From positions 580,972 to 644,971 of the forward strand of contig CAVWYY010000008.1 in the NCBI GenBank assembly GCA_963759375.1: a stretch of DNA of 64,000 nucleotides, read 5' to 3'. Every line of letters starts with the position of its first letter. Position 1 is the first letter of the stretch. The notes under the pieces are model-generated. The model had not been told where the DNA came from, did no database searches, and saw only the letters and a list, made by a program, of their open reading frames with translations. Source of the DNA: DASSUW01 sp963759375 (GTDB lineage Bacteria > Actinomycetota > Thermoleophilia > Solirubrobacterales > Solirubrobacteraceae). Positions 37,016 through 45,319 of the stretch are shown here, piece by piece. The position numbers were made by a program, and so were the translations under genes.

Positions 37016-38068
37016 CTACCCGGCGGCCTGCAGCTCGAGCCGCTTGCGCTTCTCGGCGTCCGCCAGCGCGCCGGTGATCTCGTCGAGCTCGCCCTGGAGC
37101 ACGGCCTCGAGGTTGTGGACCGTCAGGCCCTCGACGCGGTGGTCGGTCACGCGCCGCTGCGGGAAGTTGTACGTGCGGATCTTCTCCGCGCGCTCGCCGG
37201 TGCCGACCTGCGCACGCCGGTCGGCCGCCAGCTCGGCCTGCTGCTCGGCCACCTTCATCTCGTAGAGCCGCGCGCGGAGCACCTTCATCGCGCGCTCGCG
37301 GTTCTGCAGCTGCGACTTCTCGTCCTGCATCGACACCACGAGGCCGGTCGGCTTGTGCGTGATCCGGACCGCCGAGTCGGTCGTGTTGACCGACTGGCCG
37401 CCGGGGCCGGACGAGCGATAGACGTCGATCTCGAGGTCGTTCTGGTCGATGGCGACCTCGACGTCCTCGGCCTCGGGCAGCACCGCCACCGTCGCGGTCG
37501 ACGTGTGGATGCGGCCCTGCGACTCGGTGGCCGGCACGCGCTGCACGCGGTGCGTGCCGCCCTCGTACTTGAAGCGGCTGTACGCGCCGTCGCCGCGGAC
37601 CTCGAACGTGTACGAGCCGTCGCTCGCGTCCAGCGTCTCGGTCTGGAAGCCGAGCCGCTCGGCGTACCGGGAGAGCATCCGGTACAGGTCGCCGGCCCAC
37701 AGGCCCGCCTCGTCGCCGCCCGCGCCGCCGCGGATCTCGACGATCACGTTCTTGTCGTCGTTGGGGTCCGACTCGACCATCGCCAGCCGGATCTCCTCCT
37801 CGAGCTCCTCGATGCGCTCGCGCGAGGCGCGCAGCTCGTCGCGCAGCTCGGAGTCCTCGCCGCCCTCGTCGAGCAGCTCCTGCGCGCCCTCGGCGTTGGA
37901 CACCGCGTGGCGCCACTCCTCCGCCAGCTTGGCGGCGGGAGCGAGCTGGTTGAACTGGCGGCCCGCGTCGGCGTACTTGACGCGGTCGGCGATGACGGAC
38001 GGGTCCGACATCTCCTCCTGCACCTGCGCGTAACGGGCCTCGATCTGCTCGACGAGCGACTCGATCAT
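37016..38068 (-). CDS. prfA: Peptide chain release factor 1
   Basis: A 350-residue class I release factor. The codon-reading tripeptide PAT is at residues 179-181 (in VQRVPATESQGRIHTS), the form of RF1 that reads UAA/UAG, and the GGQ motif at 223-225 (SSGPGGQSVNTTDSAVR). The N-terminal coiled-coil domain and C-terminus are complete. It follows the DUF1385 gene by 12 bases. Normally prmC follows at once; here the TRAP genes intervene. Confidence 0.96.
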   Translation of the reverse strand: MIESLVEQIEARYAQVQEEMSDPSVIADRVKYADAGRQFNQLAPAAKLAEEWRHAVSNAEGAQELLDEGGEDSELRDELRASRERIEELEEEIRLAMVESDPNDDKNVIVEIRGGAGGDEAGLWAGDLYRMLSRYAERLGFQTETLDASDGSYTFEVRGDGAYSRFKYEGGTHRVQRVPATESQGRIHTSTATVAVLPEAEDVEVAIDQNDLEIDVYRSSGPGGQSVNTTDSAVRITHKPTGLVVSMQDEKSQLQNRERAMKVLRARLYEMKVAEQQAELAADRRAQVGTGERAEKIRTYNFPQRRVTDHRVEGLTVHNLEAVLQGELDEITGALADAEKRKRLELQAAG

Positions 38069-38080
38069 GGCCCGCCGAGT

Positions 38081-39040
38081 CTAGGCCACGACCTCCATGC
38101 CGACCTTCTCTTCATCAGAGGCGGCGCGGGGATCTTCGACCTCGAGGACCGCCTCCATCGCGGCGATCGCGACGGCGAGCTGGTCGAGGTCGGGCTCGCG
38201 GGTCGTGAGCTTCTGCAGCTGCATGCCCGGCCACATCAGATACTGGACCCAGCGCTTGCGGCGATTGCGGCCGGCGAACTTGATGACCTCGAACGAGAGG
38301 CCGGCGATCAGCGGGACGCCGATGATCCGGGACGCGACGAGCAGGTACCACTCGGGCAGGCCGAGCGGCGCGAAGACGAAGATCGCCACGATCATCACGA
38401 TCAGCAGGAAGCTCGTGCCGCAGCGCGGGTGCAGGCGCGAGAAGCGCTGGGCGTTCTCGGGCGTCAGCGGCAGGTCCGCCTCGAAGCAGGAGATCGTCTT
38501 GTGCTCGGCGCCGTGGTACTCGAACACGCGGCGCAGGTCACGCACGCGCGAGAGCAGCCAGATGTAGCCGAGGAAGATCGCGGTACGCAGCACGCCCTCG
38601 ACGAGCCAGAACAGGAACGCCGAGCCGAGCTGGTCCTTGAACAGGCTGGTGAGCCCGACCGGGACGACGAAGAACAGGCCGACCGCGAAGAGGAGCGCGA
38701 CCACCATCGTCCCGACCCACATCGCGCCGGAGATCGGCTCCTCGTCCTCCTCCAACTGCGCGTTGGCGGAGATGTTGAGGGCGTTGAAGCCGATCTTCAG
38801 CGACTCGACGAGCGCGACGACACCGCGGATCACGGGCCAGCGGAGGGCCCGGTGGCGCTTGGTCCAGGAGACGAGCGGGAACGACTGGACGTCGATCTCC
38901 TCGTCGGGCGTGCGGACGGCGACGGCCCACGTGGAGACGCCGCGCATCATCACGCCCTCGAGCACCGCCTGCCCGCCGACCGGTGCATCACGCTGCGCCT
39001 GCAGCGTCGGGGTCTCGGGCGCGGCGGTCTCGGTGCTCAC
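38081..39040 (-). CDS. DUF1385 membrane protein
   Basis: A 319-residue protein of the DUF1385 family. Family features are GGQAVLEGVMMRG near residue 22, HRALRWPVIRGVVALVESL, and EYHGAEHKTISCFE followed by HPRCGTSF. About five membrane helices surround the conserved His and Cys residues, which suggests a metalloprotein in the membrane, but no function is established. In many Gram-positives the gene sits, as here, between rpmE and prfA. Confidence 0.9.
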   Translation of the reverse strand: MSTETAAPETPTLQAQRDAPVGGQAVLEGVMMRGVSTWAVAVRTPDEEIDVQSFPLVSWTKRHRALRWPVIRGVVALVESLKIGFNALNISANAQLEEDEEPISGAMWVGTMVVALLFAVGLFFVVPVGLTSLFKDQLGSAFLFWLVEGVLRTAIFLGYIWLLSRVRDLRRVFEYHGAEHKTISCFEADLPLTPENAQRFSRLHPRCGTSFLLIVMIVAIFVFAPLGLPEWYLLVASRIIGVPLIAGLSFEVIKFAGRNRRKRWVQYLMWPGMQLQKLTTREPDLDQLAVAIAAMEAVLEVEDPRAASDEEKVGMEVVA

Positions 39041-39077
39041 GTGTAGAGGATCGGCAGCGAGGCCCGCGAGCGTGAGC

Positions 39078-39293
39078 CTAGGAGCTCTCGCGCTGCCGCT
39101 TGGCGGCGCGGCGCTGGAAGCGCTCGACGCGGCCGCCGGTGTCGACCAGCTTCTGCTTGCCCGTGTAGAACGGGTGGCAGTTCGAGCAGATCTCCACGTG
39201 CAGGTCGCCCTTCGTCGAGCGGGTCGTGAACGAGTTCCCGCAGGTGCACGTCACGGTCGCCTCGACGTACTCGGGATGGATATCGGTCTTCAT
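39078..39293 (-). CDS. rpmE: Ribosomal protein bL31
   Basis: A 71-residue large-subunit protein. It is the zinc-binding form: Cys16 and Cys18 (TCTCGN) with Cys36 and Cys39 (EICSNCHPFYTGKQK). Under zinc shortage many bacteria replace this form with a Cys-free copy, and the zinc is reused. It heads the rpmE-DUF1385-prfA group and is divergent to the alpha/beta hydrolase. Confidence 0.95.
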   Translation of the reverse strand: MKTDIHPEYVEATVTCTCGNSFTTRSTKGDLHVEICSNCHPFYTGKQKLVDTGGRVERFQRRAAKRQRESS

Positions 39294-39310
39294 GATGTAG
39301 TCCAGTGTAG

Positions 39311-40102
39311 ATGCCGCTACACGTCCGTGAAATCCGTCCCCACCCGCCCCACGGGCCGCCTGTCGTCTTCCTCCATCCGGGCCCTGGCCTCGACGGCTCG
39401 GTGTTCCTCCCGCACGCCACCCGGGTGGCCGACGCCGGCTTCCGCGTGCTGCTCGCCGACCTGCCCGGCAGCGGCCGCTCGCCGTTGACCGACTGGACGC
39501 TCGCCGGCCAGGCCGAGGGGGTCGAGGACCTCGCCAACGCGCTCGGCCTCGAGGACTGGACGCTGGTCGGCCACTCGTTCGGCGGCTACGTCGCGATGCA
39601 GCACGTGGTCGACTACGGGACGGCCGCCCGCTATGTCGCCTCGTGCACCGACGCCGAGGAGGAGCCGGCGCCCGGCGTGTCCGACGACCGCTGGGAGAAC
39701 CTTCCCCCCGGGGTGGAGGCCGCGTTCGAGCGCGAGTCCACGGTCGCGACGCCCGAGGAGTGCCACGAGGTGTGGGTCGACCAGCTGCCGTTCTTCGCGA
39801 ACGACCCGGCCGCCGTCGAGCCGATGCTCGACAAGGTCGTCTTCCAGCCGGAGGCGCACCACGAGCACGACTGGGGCGAGCTGCACGCGCTCGGCGCGCT
39901 GGCGGAGTTCGACGGCCCGGTGCTGGCGATCGCCGCGACCGACGACCGCGCGCAGCCGCCCGCGAACGCGGAGCGGATCGCCGGCGCCGCGGCCCACGGC
40001 GAGCTCATGATCGTGGAGGGCGCCGGGCACTTCCCGTTCGCCGAGACGCCCGAGCGCTACTGGCCGCCGCTGATCGACTGGCTCACTCGCACGCGATCGT
40101 GA
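39311..40102 (+). CDS. Alpha/beta hydrolase (proline-iminopeptidase-like)
   Basis: A 263-residue alpha/beta hydrolase. The oxyanion motif is HPGPGLDG (near residue 22), the nucleophile elbow GHSFGG (Ser about residue 87) and the catalytic His in GAGHFPFAETPERYW; the acid is in IAATDDRAQPP. The HPGPG form is typical of prolyl iminopeptidases and related esterases. No signal peptide. It starts 17 bases from the divergent rpmE ATG, and its 3' end overlaps the next convergent gene by 20 bp. Confidence 0.88.
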   Translation: MPLHVREIRPHPPHGPPVVFLHPGPGLDGSVFLPHATRVADAGFRVLLADLPGSGRSPLTDWTLAGQAEGVEDLANALGLEDWTLVGHSFGGYVAMQHVVDYGTAARYVASCTDAEEEPAPGVSDDRWENLPPGVEAAFERESTVATPEECHEVWVDQLPFFANDPAAVEPMLDKVVFQPEAHHEHDWGELHALGALAEFDGPVLAIAATDDRAQPPANAERIAGAAAHGELMIVEGAGHFPFAETPERYWPPLIDWLTRTRS

Positions 40103-40781
40103 GCGCGTTGTCGGCCTCGGACCGCTCGTCCACCAGGTCGAGCGGGTCGGCCGTGGCGGTGGCCGACGAGCCGGGCTCGCAGACCGGGCCGCGCAGCGTC
40201 ACGAGCCGCTTGGCGCCCGGCGCGAGATCGGCCACCGTGACCGGCTCGAGCAGCGAGGCGCCGACGGCGAGCTGGAGGTCGAACGGCCCGGGCGCGGTAC
40301 GCCCGGTGTTGACGATCAGCGCGGCGTAGCGGTGCTTGCCCTCGCGCGTGAGCGCCTTGAGCTTCAGGTTCGGCCGATGGTCGGGCTGGAAGCACGAGCG
40401 CGACGACCGCTTGGCGCGGGCGACGGTCTTGCCGTCGGCGTCGATCCACTGGAAGCGCACCTGCGCCCGGTAGCGGGCGGGTCCGAGCAGCGACTCGACG
40501 CGGCGGCTGAACACCCAGCTCATCGCGCCGGGCTCGGCCGTCGTCCAGCTCCGGAAGCCGGGCGCCGCGACCCGGTGATAGGTCTTCTGGCCGGCCTTGC
40601 GGACCTGCAGCGCGAAGCGCATCTTCAGCTTCACGGCGTCCTCGACCTTCCCCATGCGGGCCTCGAACTCCGCCGCCCGGTCGGCCGGCGCGCACTCGGT
40701 GAGCACGACCTTGGCCGGCGCGGCCTGGGCCGGGGCGGCGAGCGCACCGAAGATGGCGATGGAGAGCGCGATGCGGTGCAT
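40083..40781 (-). CDS. Secreted hypothetical protein
   Basis: A 232-residue exported protein with a clear signal peptide (HRIALSIAIFGALAAPAQAAPA). Three cysteine-containing segments (TECAPADR, RSSRSCFQPDH, GPVCEPG and IACE) could make disulfides. The C-terminal half (ALIVNTGRTAPGPFDLQLAV through PLDLVDERSEADN) resembles a CARDB-like beta domain that binds or presents ligands on the cell surface. No family assigned with certainty. Confidence 0.75.
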   Translation of the reverse strand: MHRIALSIAIFGALAAPAQAAPAKVVLTECAPADRAAEFEARMGKVEDAVKLKMRFALQVRKAGQKTYHRVAAPGFRSWTTAEPGAMSWVFSRRVESLLGPARYRAQVRFQWIDADGKTVARAKRSSRSCFQPDHRPNLKLKALTREGKHRYAALIVNTGRTAPGPFDLQLAVGASLLEPVTVADLAPGAKRLVTLRGPVCEPGSSATATADPLDLVDERSEADNALTIACE

Positions 40782-40890
40782 GGGCTACCCATAACGCCGC
40801 AACCAGCGCGGAGTTTCGGAAGCGAAGCGGTCACGGTCGCCCGGATGGCGACCGTCCGTCTCAACGGCGCCGGCAGGATGCCGGCAAGGG

Positions 40891-42585
40891 CTACGTGATC
40901 TGGTACATCGGCCCGTCCCCGCCCTCGGGGGGCGTGAGCCGGCCGCCCTTGGCCGTGATCGCGCCGCACTGCACGCAGTTCGACGGGTTCACGATCAGGT
41001 CGACGGTGCCGTTGTCGGGAGCGTCGTCGGGGATCTCGTAGACGCCGGCCGGGCACATCCACGCCCACGCCTCGGCCACCTCGCGCGGCACCCGCTTCTC
41101 GATCCGGATGTGGCTCGGCGCGTCGTCGCGCGTGGCGTTGCCGGTCAGGAAGACGCCCGACAGCTTGTCGAAGAAGTACTTGCCGTCGGGCGTCGGGTAG
41201 CGCTTGTCGCGGTCCGAGAGCTGCACCGGGCTGTCGGCGTCGCGGTGCGTCGCCCAGTGCCCGCCCGGGAACCGGCCCTTGGTCACGACCATCGCGTTGG
41301 TGATCGCGCCGCCGAGGATCAGGCCCCGGGCGAACGGCTGCTTCATGTTGCGCGACTCCCACAGGTCCTTGCCGATCTCGGAGTCGTGCACCGCCTCCTC
41401 GTAGGCCGAGAAGTCGGTCGAGCCGGACTTGAGCTGCCGGTAGATCGTCTCGGCCGCGAGCATGCCGGAGCGGATCGCGTAGTGGATGCCCTTCAGGCGC
41501 GGCACGTTGACCATGCCGCCGGCGTCGCCGCAGACCACCATGCCGGGCGCGTGCAGCTTGGGCATCGCCCAGTAGCCGCCCTCGGGGATCGCCTTGGCGC
41601 CCCACGCCACGCGCTTGCCGTCCTTGAGGATCTTGCGGACCAGCGGGTGCTGCTTGAACTCCTGCAGCACGTCGTGGACCGACAGCTTCGCGTCCGTGGA
41701 GTCGAGCCCGACGACGAAGCCGATCGACACCTTCGGCGTCTCCCCCTCGCGGTTCATGCCGTAGATCCACGAGCCGCCGAACTCCTTGTGCTTGGCGCCC
41801 GGGCGGAGCGGCCAGCCGAGCGTGTGCACGACCTTGTGGAACGGCTGCTCGACCTCCCAGACCTCCTTGACGCCGAGCGCCCACACCTGCGGGTCGTTGG
41901 ACGCGAGCCCGAGGCCCTTCAGCGCCGCGCCGGTGAGATGGCCCCAGCAGCCCTCGGCGAGCACCGTGGCCTTGGCGACCACATCGGAGCCGGGCTCGAA
42001 GTTCCCCTTCTCGCCGCCGTCCTTGTCGCGCCCCTTGTCGCCGGTGCGCACGCCTCGCACGACCCCGTCCTCGACGAGCAGCTTGTTGGCCGTGGTCTCC
42101 GTGAGCAGGTAGGCGCCGGCCTCCTCGGCCTTCTCGGCCAGCCAGCGGTTGAGCTCGGCCAGCGAGACCACCACGTTGCCGTGGTTGCGGAACGGCGGCG
42201 GCGTCGGCTTCAGCGGGACCGCGCGCTTGCGGTTGAGCATGAAGTAGACGGTCTCGCCCTCGACCGGGCCGTAGCTCGGCCACGAGTCGTCGTCCGGGAA
42301 CAGCTCCGTGATCGCCGACGGGTTCATGACCGCGCCGGAGAGCTGGTGCGCGCCGGCGACCTTGCCCTTCTCGACGACCGCGACCGGGACCTCGCCGAGC
42401 TGCTCGGTGAGGTCGGGGTCGTCCTCGAGCAGCTGCAGCAGCCGGATCGCGCAGGCCAGGCCCGCCTGCCCGCCGCCGACGATCGCGACGCCGACCTCGA
42501 TCCGCTCGTCCTCCGGATCGGTCGGCGGGCCGAGGAACTCGTCCGCCGAGTCGACCGGAGGCGGGTACTCGCTGGGAGCGGCCAC
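40891..42585 (-). CDS. Electron transfer flavoprotein-quinone oxidoreductase
   Basis: A 564-residue FAD enzyme that passes electrons from reduced ETF to the quinone pool. FAD-binding VAIVGGGQAGLACAIRL near the N-terminus, the quinone-site region and GVFLTGNATRDDAPSHI... lead to a C-terminal iron-sulfur domain. There the sequence is MCPAGVYEI and NCVQCGAI: the third Cys of the CxxCxxC found in mitochondrial ETF-QO is an Ile. The PEGGDGPMYQ ending agrees with the family. GTG start directly abuts the etfA TAA. Confidence 0.93.
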   Translation of the reverse strand: MAAPSEYPPPVDSADEFLGPPTDPEDERIEVGVAIVGGGQAGLACAIRLLQLLEDDPDLTEQLGEVPVAVVEKGKVAGAHQLSGAVMNPSAITELFPDDDSWPSYGPVEGETVYFMLNRKRAVPLKPTPPPFRNHGNVVVSLAELNRWLAEKAEEAGAYLLTETTANKLLVEDGVVRGVRTGDKGRDKDGGEKGNFEPGSDVVAKATVLAEGCWGHLTGAALKGLGLASNDPQVWALGVKEVWEVEQPFHKVVHTLGWPLRPGAKHKEFGGSWIYGMNREGETPKVSIGFVVGLDSTDAKLSVHDVLQEFKQHPLVRKILKDGKRVAWGAKAIPEGGYWAMPKLHAPGMVVCGDAGGMVNVPRLKGIHYAIRSGMLAAETIYRQLKSGSTDFSAYEEAVHDSEIGKDLWESRNMKQPFARGLILGGAITNAMVVTKGRFPGGHWATHRDADSPVQLSDRDKRYPTPDGKYFFDKLSGVFLTGNATRDDAPSHIRIEKRVPREVAEAWAWMCPAGVYEIPDDAPDNGTVDLIVNPSNCVQCGAITAKGGRLTPPEGGDGPMYQIT

Positions 42586-43566
42586 TTACCCGCCCTTCTT
42601 GGCCTTCACGGCCTCGGTGAGCTTGGGGACGATCTTGTTGAGGTCGCCGACGACGCCGAGGTCGGAGAACTCGAAGATCGGAGCGTTCGAGTCCTTGTTG
42701 ATCGCCACGATGTTCTCGGAGCTCTGCATGCCGACCTTGTGCTGGATCGCGCCGGAGATGCCGGCGGCCAGGTAGAGCTTCGGCGCCACGGTCTTGCCCG
42801 TCTGGCCGATCTGGGCGGCGTACGGGTACCAGCCGGCGTCGACGACCGCGCGGGTGGCGGCGACGGCGCCGCCGAGCGCGCCGGCCAGCTCCTCCAGCGC
42901 GTCGAAGCCCTCGGCCTTGCCGAGCCCGCGGCCACCGGCCACGAGGATGTCGGCGTCCTCGATGTTCACGTCGGCGCCGCGCTGCTCGCCGCGCTGGACC
43001 ATCGTGGCCTTCAGCGAGTGCGGCGCGTACTCCACGGCGACGTCCTCGACGGCCGCCGCGCCGGAGCCGGACTCCTTGACCTCGAACGCGTTCAGGCGCC
43101 CGATGATCACGCCGACCTTCGAGCGGTAGTGCACGTCGGACACCTGCGAGTCCTTGAGGATCGGGCGGCGGGCGACGAGCTTGCCGTCCTGCGCCACGAC
43201 CTCCGTGACCTCCATGCAGACGCCGGCGTCCAGCCGCGCGGCAAGGCCGGCGCCGATCTCGAAGCCGAGCAGGCCGCCGCCGAACAGCAGGTAGTCGTGG
43301 TCGTTGTCGGTGGCGACCTTCGCCATCGCGTCGACGACCGGCTGCGCGAGGCCCTCCGGGCCCTCGACGCGGAACACCCTGGTGGCGCCGTAGCCGCCGA
43401 GCGAGGAGAGCAGGTCGTCCGGCAGGCCGGCCTTGTCGCCGACCACGATCGCGTGACACTCGGTCCCGAGCTCGGAGGCGAGGCGTGCACCCTCGGATAC
43501 GGCACCCAGCGAGTTCTTGTTGAAGGCGCCCTCGTAGTGGAGCGCATAGACCAGGATCCCGCTCAT
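42586..43566 (-). CDS. etfA: Electron transfer flavoprotein alpha subunit
   Basis: A 326-residue ETF alpha chain that holds FAD. The C-terminal FAD signature is clear: VAGGRGLGKAEGFDALEELAGALGG, ATRAVVDAGWYPYAAQIGQTGKTV, LYLAAGISGAIQHKVGMQ and NKDSNAPIFEFSDLGVVGDL. With etfB it collects electrons from acyl-CoA dehydrogenases. ATG 43566 overlaps the etfB stop (ATGA). Confidence 0.95.
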   Translation of the reverse strand: MSGILVYALHYEGAFNKNSLGAVSEGARLASELGTECHAIVVGDKAGLPDDLLSSLGGYGATRVFRVEGPEGLAQPVVDAMAKVATDNDHDYLLFGGGLLGFEIGAGLAARLDAGVCMEVTEVVAQDGKLVARRPILKDSQVSDVHYRSKVGVIIGRLNAFEVKESGSGAAAVEDVAVEYAPHSLKATMVQRGEQRGADVNIEDADILVAGGRGLGKAEGFDALEELAGALGGAVAATRAVVDAGWYPYAAQIGQTGKTVAPKLYLAAGISGAIQHKVGMQSSENIVAINKDSNAPIFEFSDLGVVGDLNKIVPKLTEAVKAKKGG

Positions 43567-44357
43567 GCCAGCAGCTTCCTCTCGTCGAGCCAGGCGACGA
43601 TCTGCTCGACCGTCTCGGCCGTGTCGTCGTCCTCGATGATCTTCCCGGCCTCCTTGGCGGGCGGGGCGGCGAACTCGCTGCAGTGCGCGCGGGCGTTGTC
43701 GTAGCCCACGCGGTCGGCCTCGATGCCGGCGTCGGACGCGGTCTTGGTGTCGAGCGGCTTCTTCTTGGCGCCCATGATCGCCTTCAGCGACGGGTAGCGC
43801 GGCTCGTTGATCGCGTCGCCGACGGAGATCACGGCCGGGAGCTCGACGAGCACCGTGTCGTAGCCGTACTCGGCCTGGCGCTCGCAGCGCAGCTTGCCGT
43901 CCTCGACGTCGACCTTGATGACCTGCGTGAGCGACGGCATCTGCAGGTGGTCGGCCACGACGGCGCCGATCGTGTAGCACTCGCCGTCGTCCGACTGCTG
44001 GCCCAGCAGCACGAGGTCCGGCGACTCGGCCTCGAGCGCCTTGGCGAGCGCGTAGCCGGTGCCGTTCACGTCGGAGCCCGCAAGCGCGTCGTCGGTCAGC
44101 TGGACCGCGCGGTCCGCGCCGAGCGAGACGGCCTTGCGCAGCGCGCGCTCGGCCGTCGACGGGCCCATGGTGACGGCCACGACCTCGTCGACCTCGATCG
44201 CCCCGCCCTCCTTGAGCTGCATCGCCGCCTCGATGGCGTGCGTGTCGAACGGGTTGAGGTTCTTCTCACCGCCGCGGTCCAGGCGCCCCGTCGAAGGGTT
44301 GATGCGCTTCTCGACGGCGGCGTCCGGCACCTCTTTCACCAGGACGCAGATCTTCAC
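43563..44357 (-). CDS. etfB: Electron transfer flavoprotein beta subunit
   Basis: A 264-residue ETF beta chain, binding AMP. It reads KICVLVKEVPDAAVEKRINPSTGRLDRGG at the start, then NPFDTHAIEAAMQLKE, TMGPSTAERALRKAVSLGADRA, LLGQQSDDGECYTIGAVVADHL and GYDTVLVELPAVISVGDAINEPRYPSLKAIMGAKKKPL. GTG start with GAGGTGG just upstream. First gene of the ETF operon; a dyad at 44402-44417 overlaps its likely promoter. Confidence 0.95.
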   Translation of the reverse strand: MKICVLVKEVPDAAVEKRINPSTGRLDRGGEKNLNPFDTHAIEAAMQLKEGGAIEVDEVVAVTMGPSTAERALRKAVSLGADRAVQLTDDALAGSDVNGTGYALAKALEAESPDLVLLGQQSDDGECYTIGAVVADHLQMPSLTQVIKVDVEDGKLRCERQAEYGYDTVLVELPAVISVGDAINEPRYPSLKAIMGAKKKPLDTKTASDAGIEADRVGYDNARAHCSEFAAPPAKEAGKIIEDDDTAETVEQIVAWLDERKLLA

Positions 44358-44401
44358 TGAGCCACCTCGTTCTCGGGACTGACGTGCGCAATCCTACCTC
44401 G

Positions 44402-44417
44402 TTGACTGACGAGTCAA
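44402..44417. promoter_or_regulatory. Dyad over the probable etfB promoter
   Basis: TTGACT-GACG-AGTCAA is a perfect 6+4+6 palindrome. On the minus strand TTGACT also serves as a good -35 box, with TAGGAT 15 bases on, in front of etfB. A dimeric repressor here would block ETF transcription. The adjacent TetR gene, whose stop codon lies in the site, is a candidate binder. Confidence 0.5.
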
Positions 44418-44914
44418 TCGCATAGTTCGAGCAGACGCGCCAACACGCGCTCGCGCAGGTCGCCCTGGGGCGGCGCCATACCGAGGAGGTCGGCGAGCCA
44501 GAGGCCGTCCGCCGCGAGTCGCGCCACGGTGGCGTCGACCGGGTCGCCGCCCTCCGTGGTCACGCGATCCTGCCATGCGACGTGCCGTTCGCGCACCGCG
44601 GCCAGCACCTGGGGGTCGGCGACGAGCGCGGCGAGCATCCCCGCTTCCTCGGCCTTGGCGTTGTCCGACCCGCGTACGTAGCGGGCGGCGAAGTTGCCGG
44701 GTGCGGCCTCGATGTCGCGCTCGAACTCGTCCATCCAGCGGGCGACCAGCGCGTCGAGGAGCTGCCGCTTGGACTTGAAGTGGTAGAGCAGGCCGCCCTT
44801 GGAGACGCCGGCCTGGGCGGCGACGGCGTCGAGCGTCAGCGCCTGCGGCCCGTCGCGGCGGATGACGGCGCTCGCGGCGTCGAGCAGCCTCGTGCGGGTG
44901 TCCCCGCGCGCCAT
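44414..44914 (-). CDS. TetR family regulator
   Basis: A 166-residue TetR repressor, on the short side. The N-terminal helix-turn-helix is RTRLLDAASAVIRRDGPQALTLDAVAAQAGVSKGGLLYHFKSKRQLLDALV, shown here in pieces, with GVSKGGLLYHF the recognition region. The ligand domain (about 60-166) is not informative. Its ATG is flush with the stop of the SMR exporter, so both are in one transcript beginning near the palindrome at 45253-45268. It may control that exporter, the ETF operon, or both. Confidence 0.9.
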   Translation of the reverse strand: MARGDTRTRLLDAASAVIRRDGPQALTLDAVAAQAGVSKGGLLYHFKSKRQLLDALVARWMDEFERDIEAAPGNFAARYVRGSDNAKAEEAGMLAALVADPQVLAAVRERHVAWQDRVTTEGGDPVDATVARLAADGLWLADLLGMAPPQGDLRERVLARLLELCD

Positions 44915-45238
44915 CTAGTGGGATCCGGCCACGTTGAGCCCCACGACCCCGATGATGATGAGGGCAAGGCTCGCGACCTTCAACGCCGTGGCCGGCTCGC
45001 CGAACGCGAACATGCCGATCGTCGCGATCAGCGCGGTGCCGACCGCCGACCAGACGGCGTAGGTCGCGCCGATCGACATCTCTCGCAGGACCAGCGCCAG
45101 CAGCCAGAAGGAGACGCCGTAGCCGACGACCACGATCGCGATCGGGCCCGGGCGCGTGAAACCGTCGCTGTAGCGCAGCGCGATGGTGGCGGTGACTTCG
45201 GAGACGATGGCGAAGGTGAGGAGTACGGCGACTGGCAT
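44915..45238 (-). CDS. SMR family small multidrug exporter
   Basis: A 107-residue four-helix membrane protein of the small multidrug resistance family. The essential glutamate is in the first helix (LLTFAIVSEVTATIALRYSDGF, Glu14), and the WSAVGTALIATIGMFAFGE motif of helix 3 is present, with the usual YAVWSAVG. EmrE-like exporters move cations, Gdx-type ones guanidinium; the sequence does not decide. ATG 45238 follows a TATAGT box by a few bases. Confidence 0.92.
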   Translation of the reverse strand: MPVAVLLTFAIVSEVTATIALRYSDGFTRPGPIAIVVVGYGVSFWLLALVLREMSIGATYAVWSAVGTALIATIGMFAFGEPATALKVASLALIIIGVVGLNVAGSH

Positions 45239-45252
45239 GGTCCCGTTAACTA

Positions 45253-45268
45253 TACCGTCTGGACGGTA
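45253..45268. promoter_or_regulatory. TetR-type operator of the SMR-tetR operon
   Basis: TACCGTC-TG-GACGGTA is a perfect 7+2+7 palindrome, of the class bound by TetR/QacR-like repressors. It overlaps a TATAGT -10-like box (45254-45249 on the minus strand) upstream of the SMR start, and lies in the 81-base gap shared with the divergent aldo/keto reductase. Confidence 0.6.
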
Positions 45269-45319
45269 CAGCACTTGCCAGACGCGGAATGTGAGCGCTA
45301 ACATCGCGCGACTCCAGGC

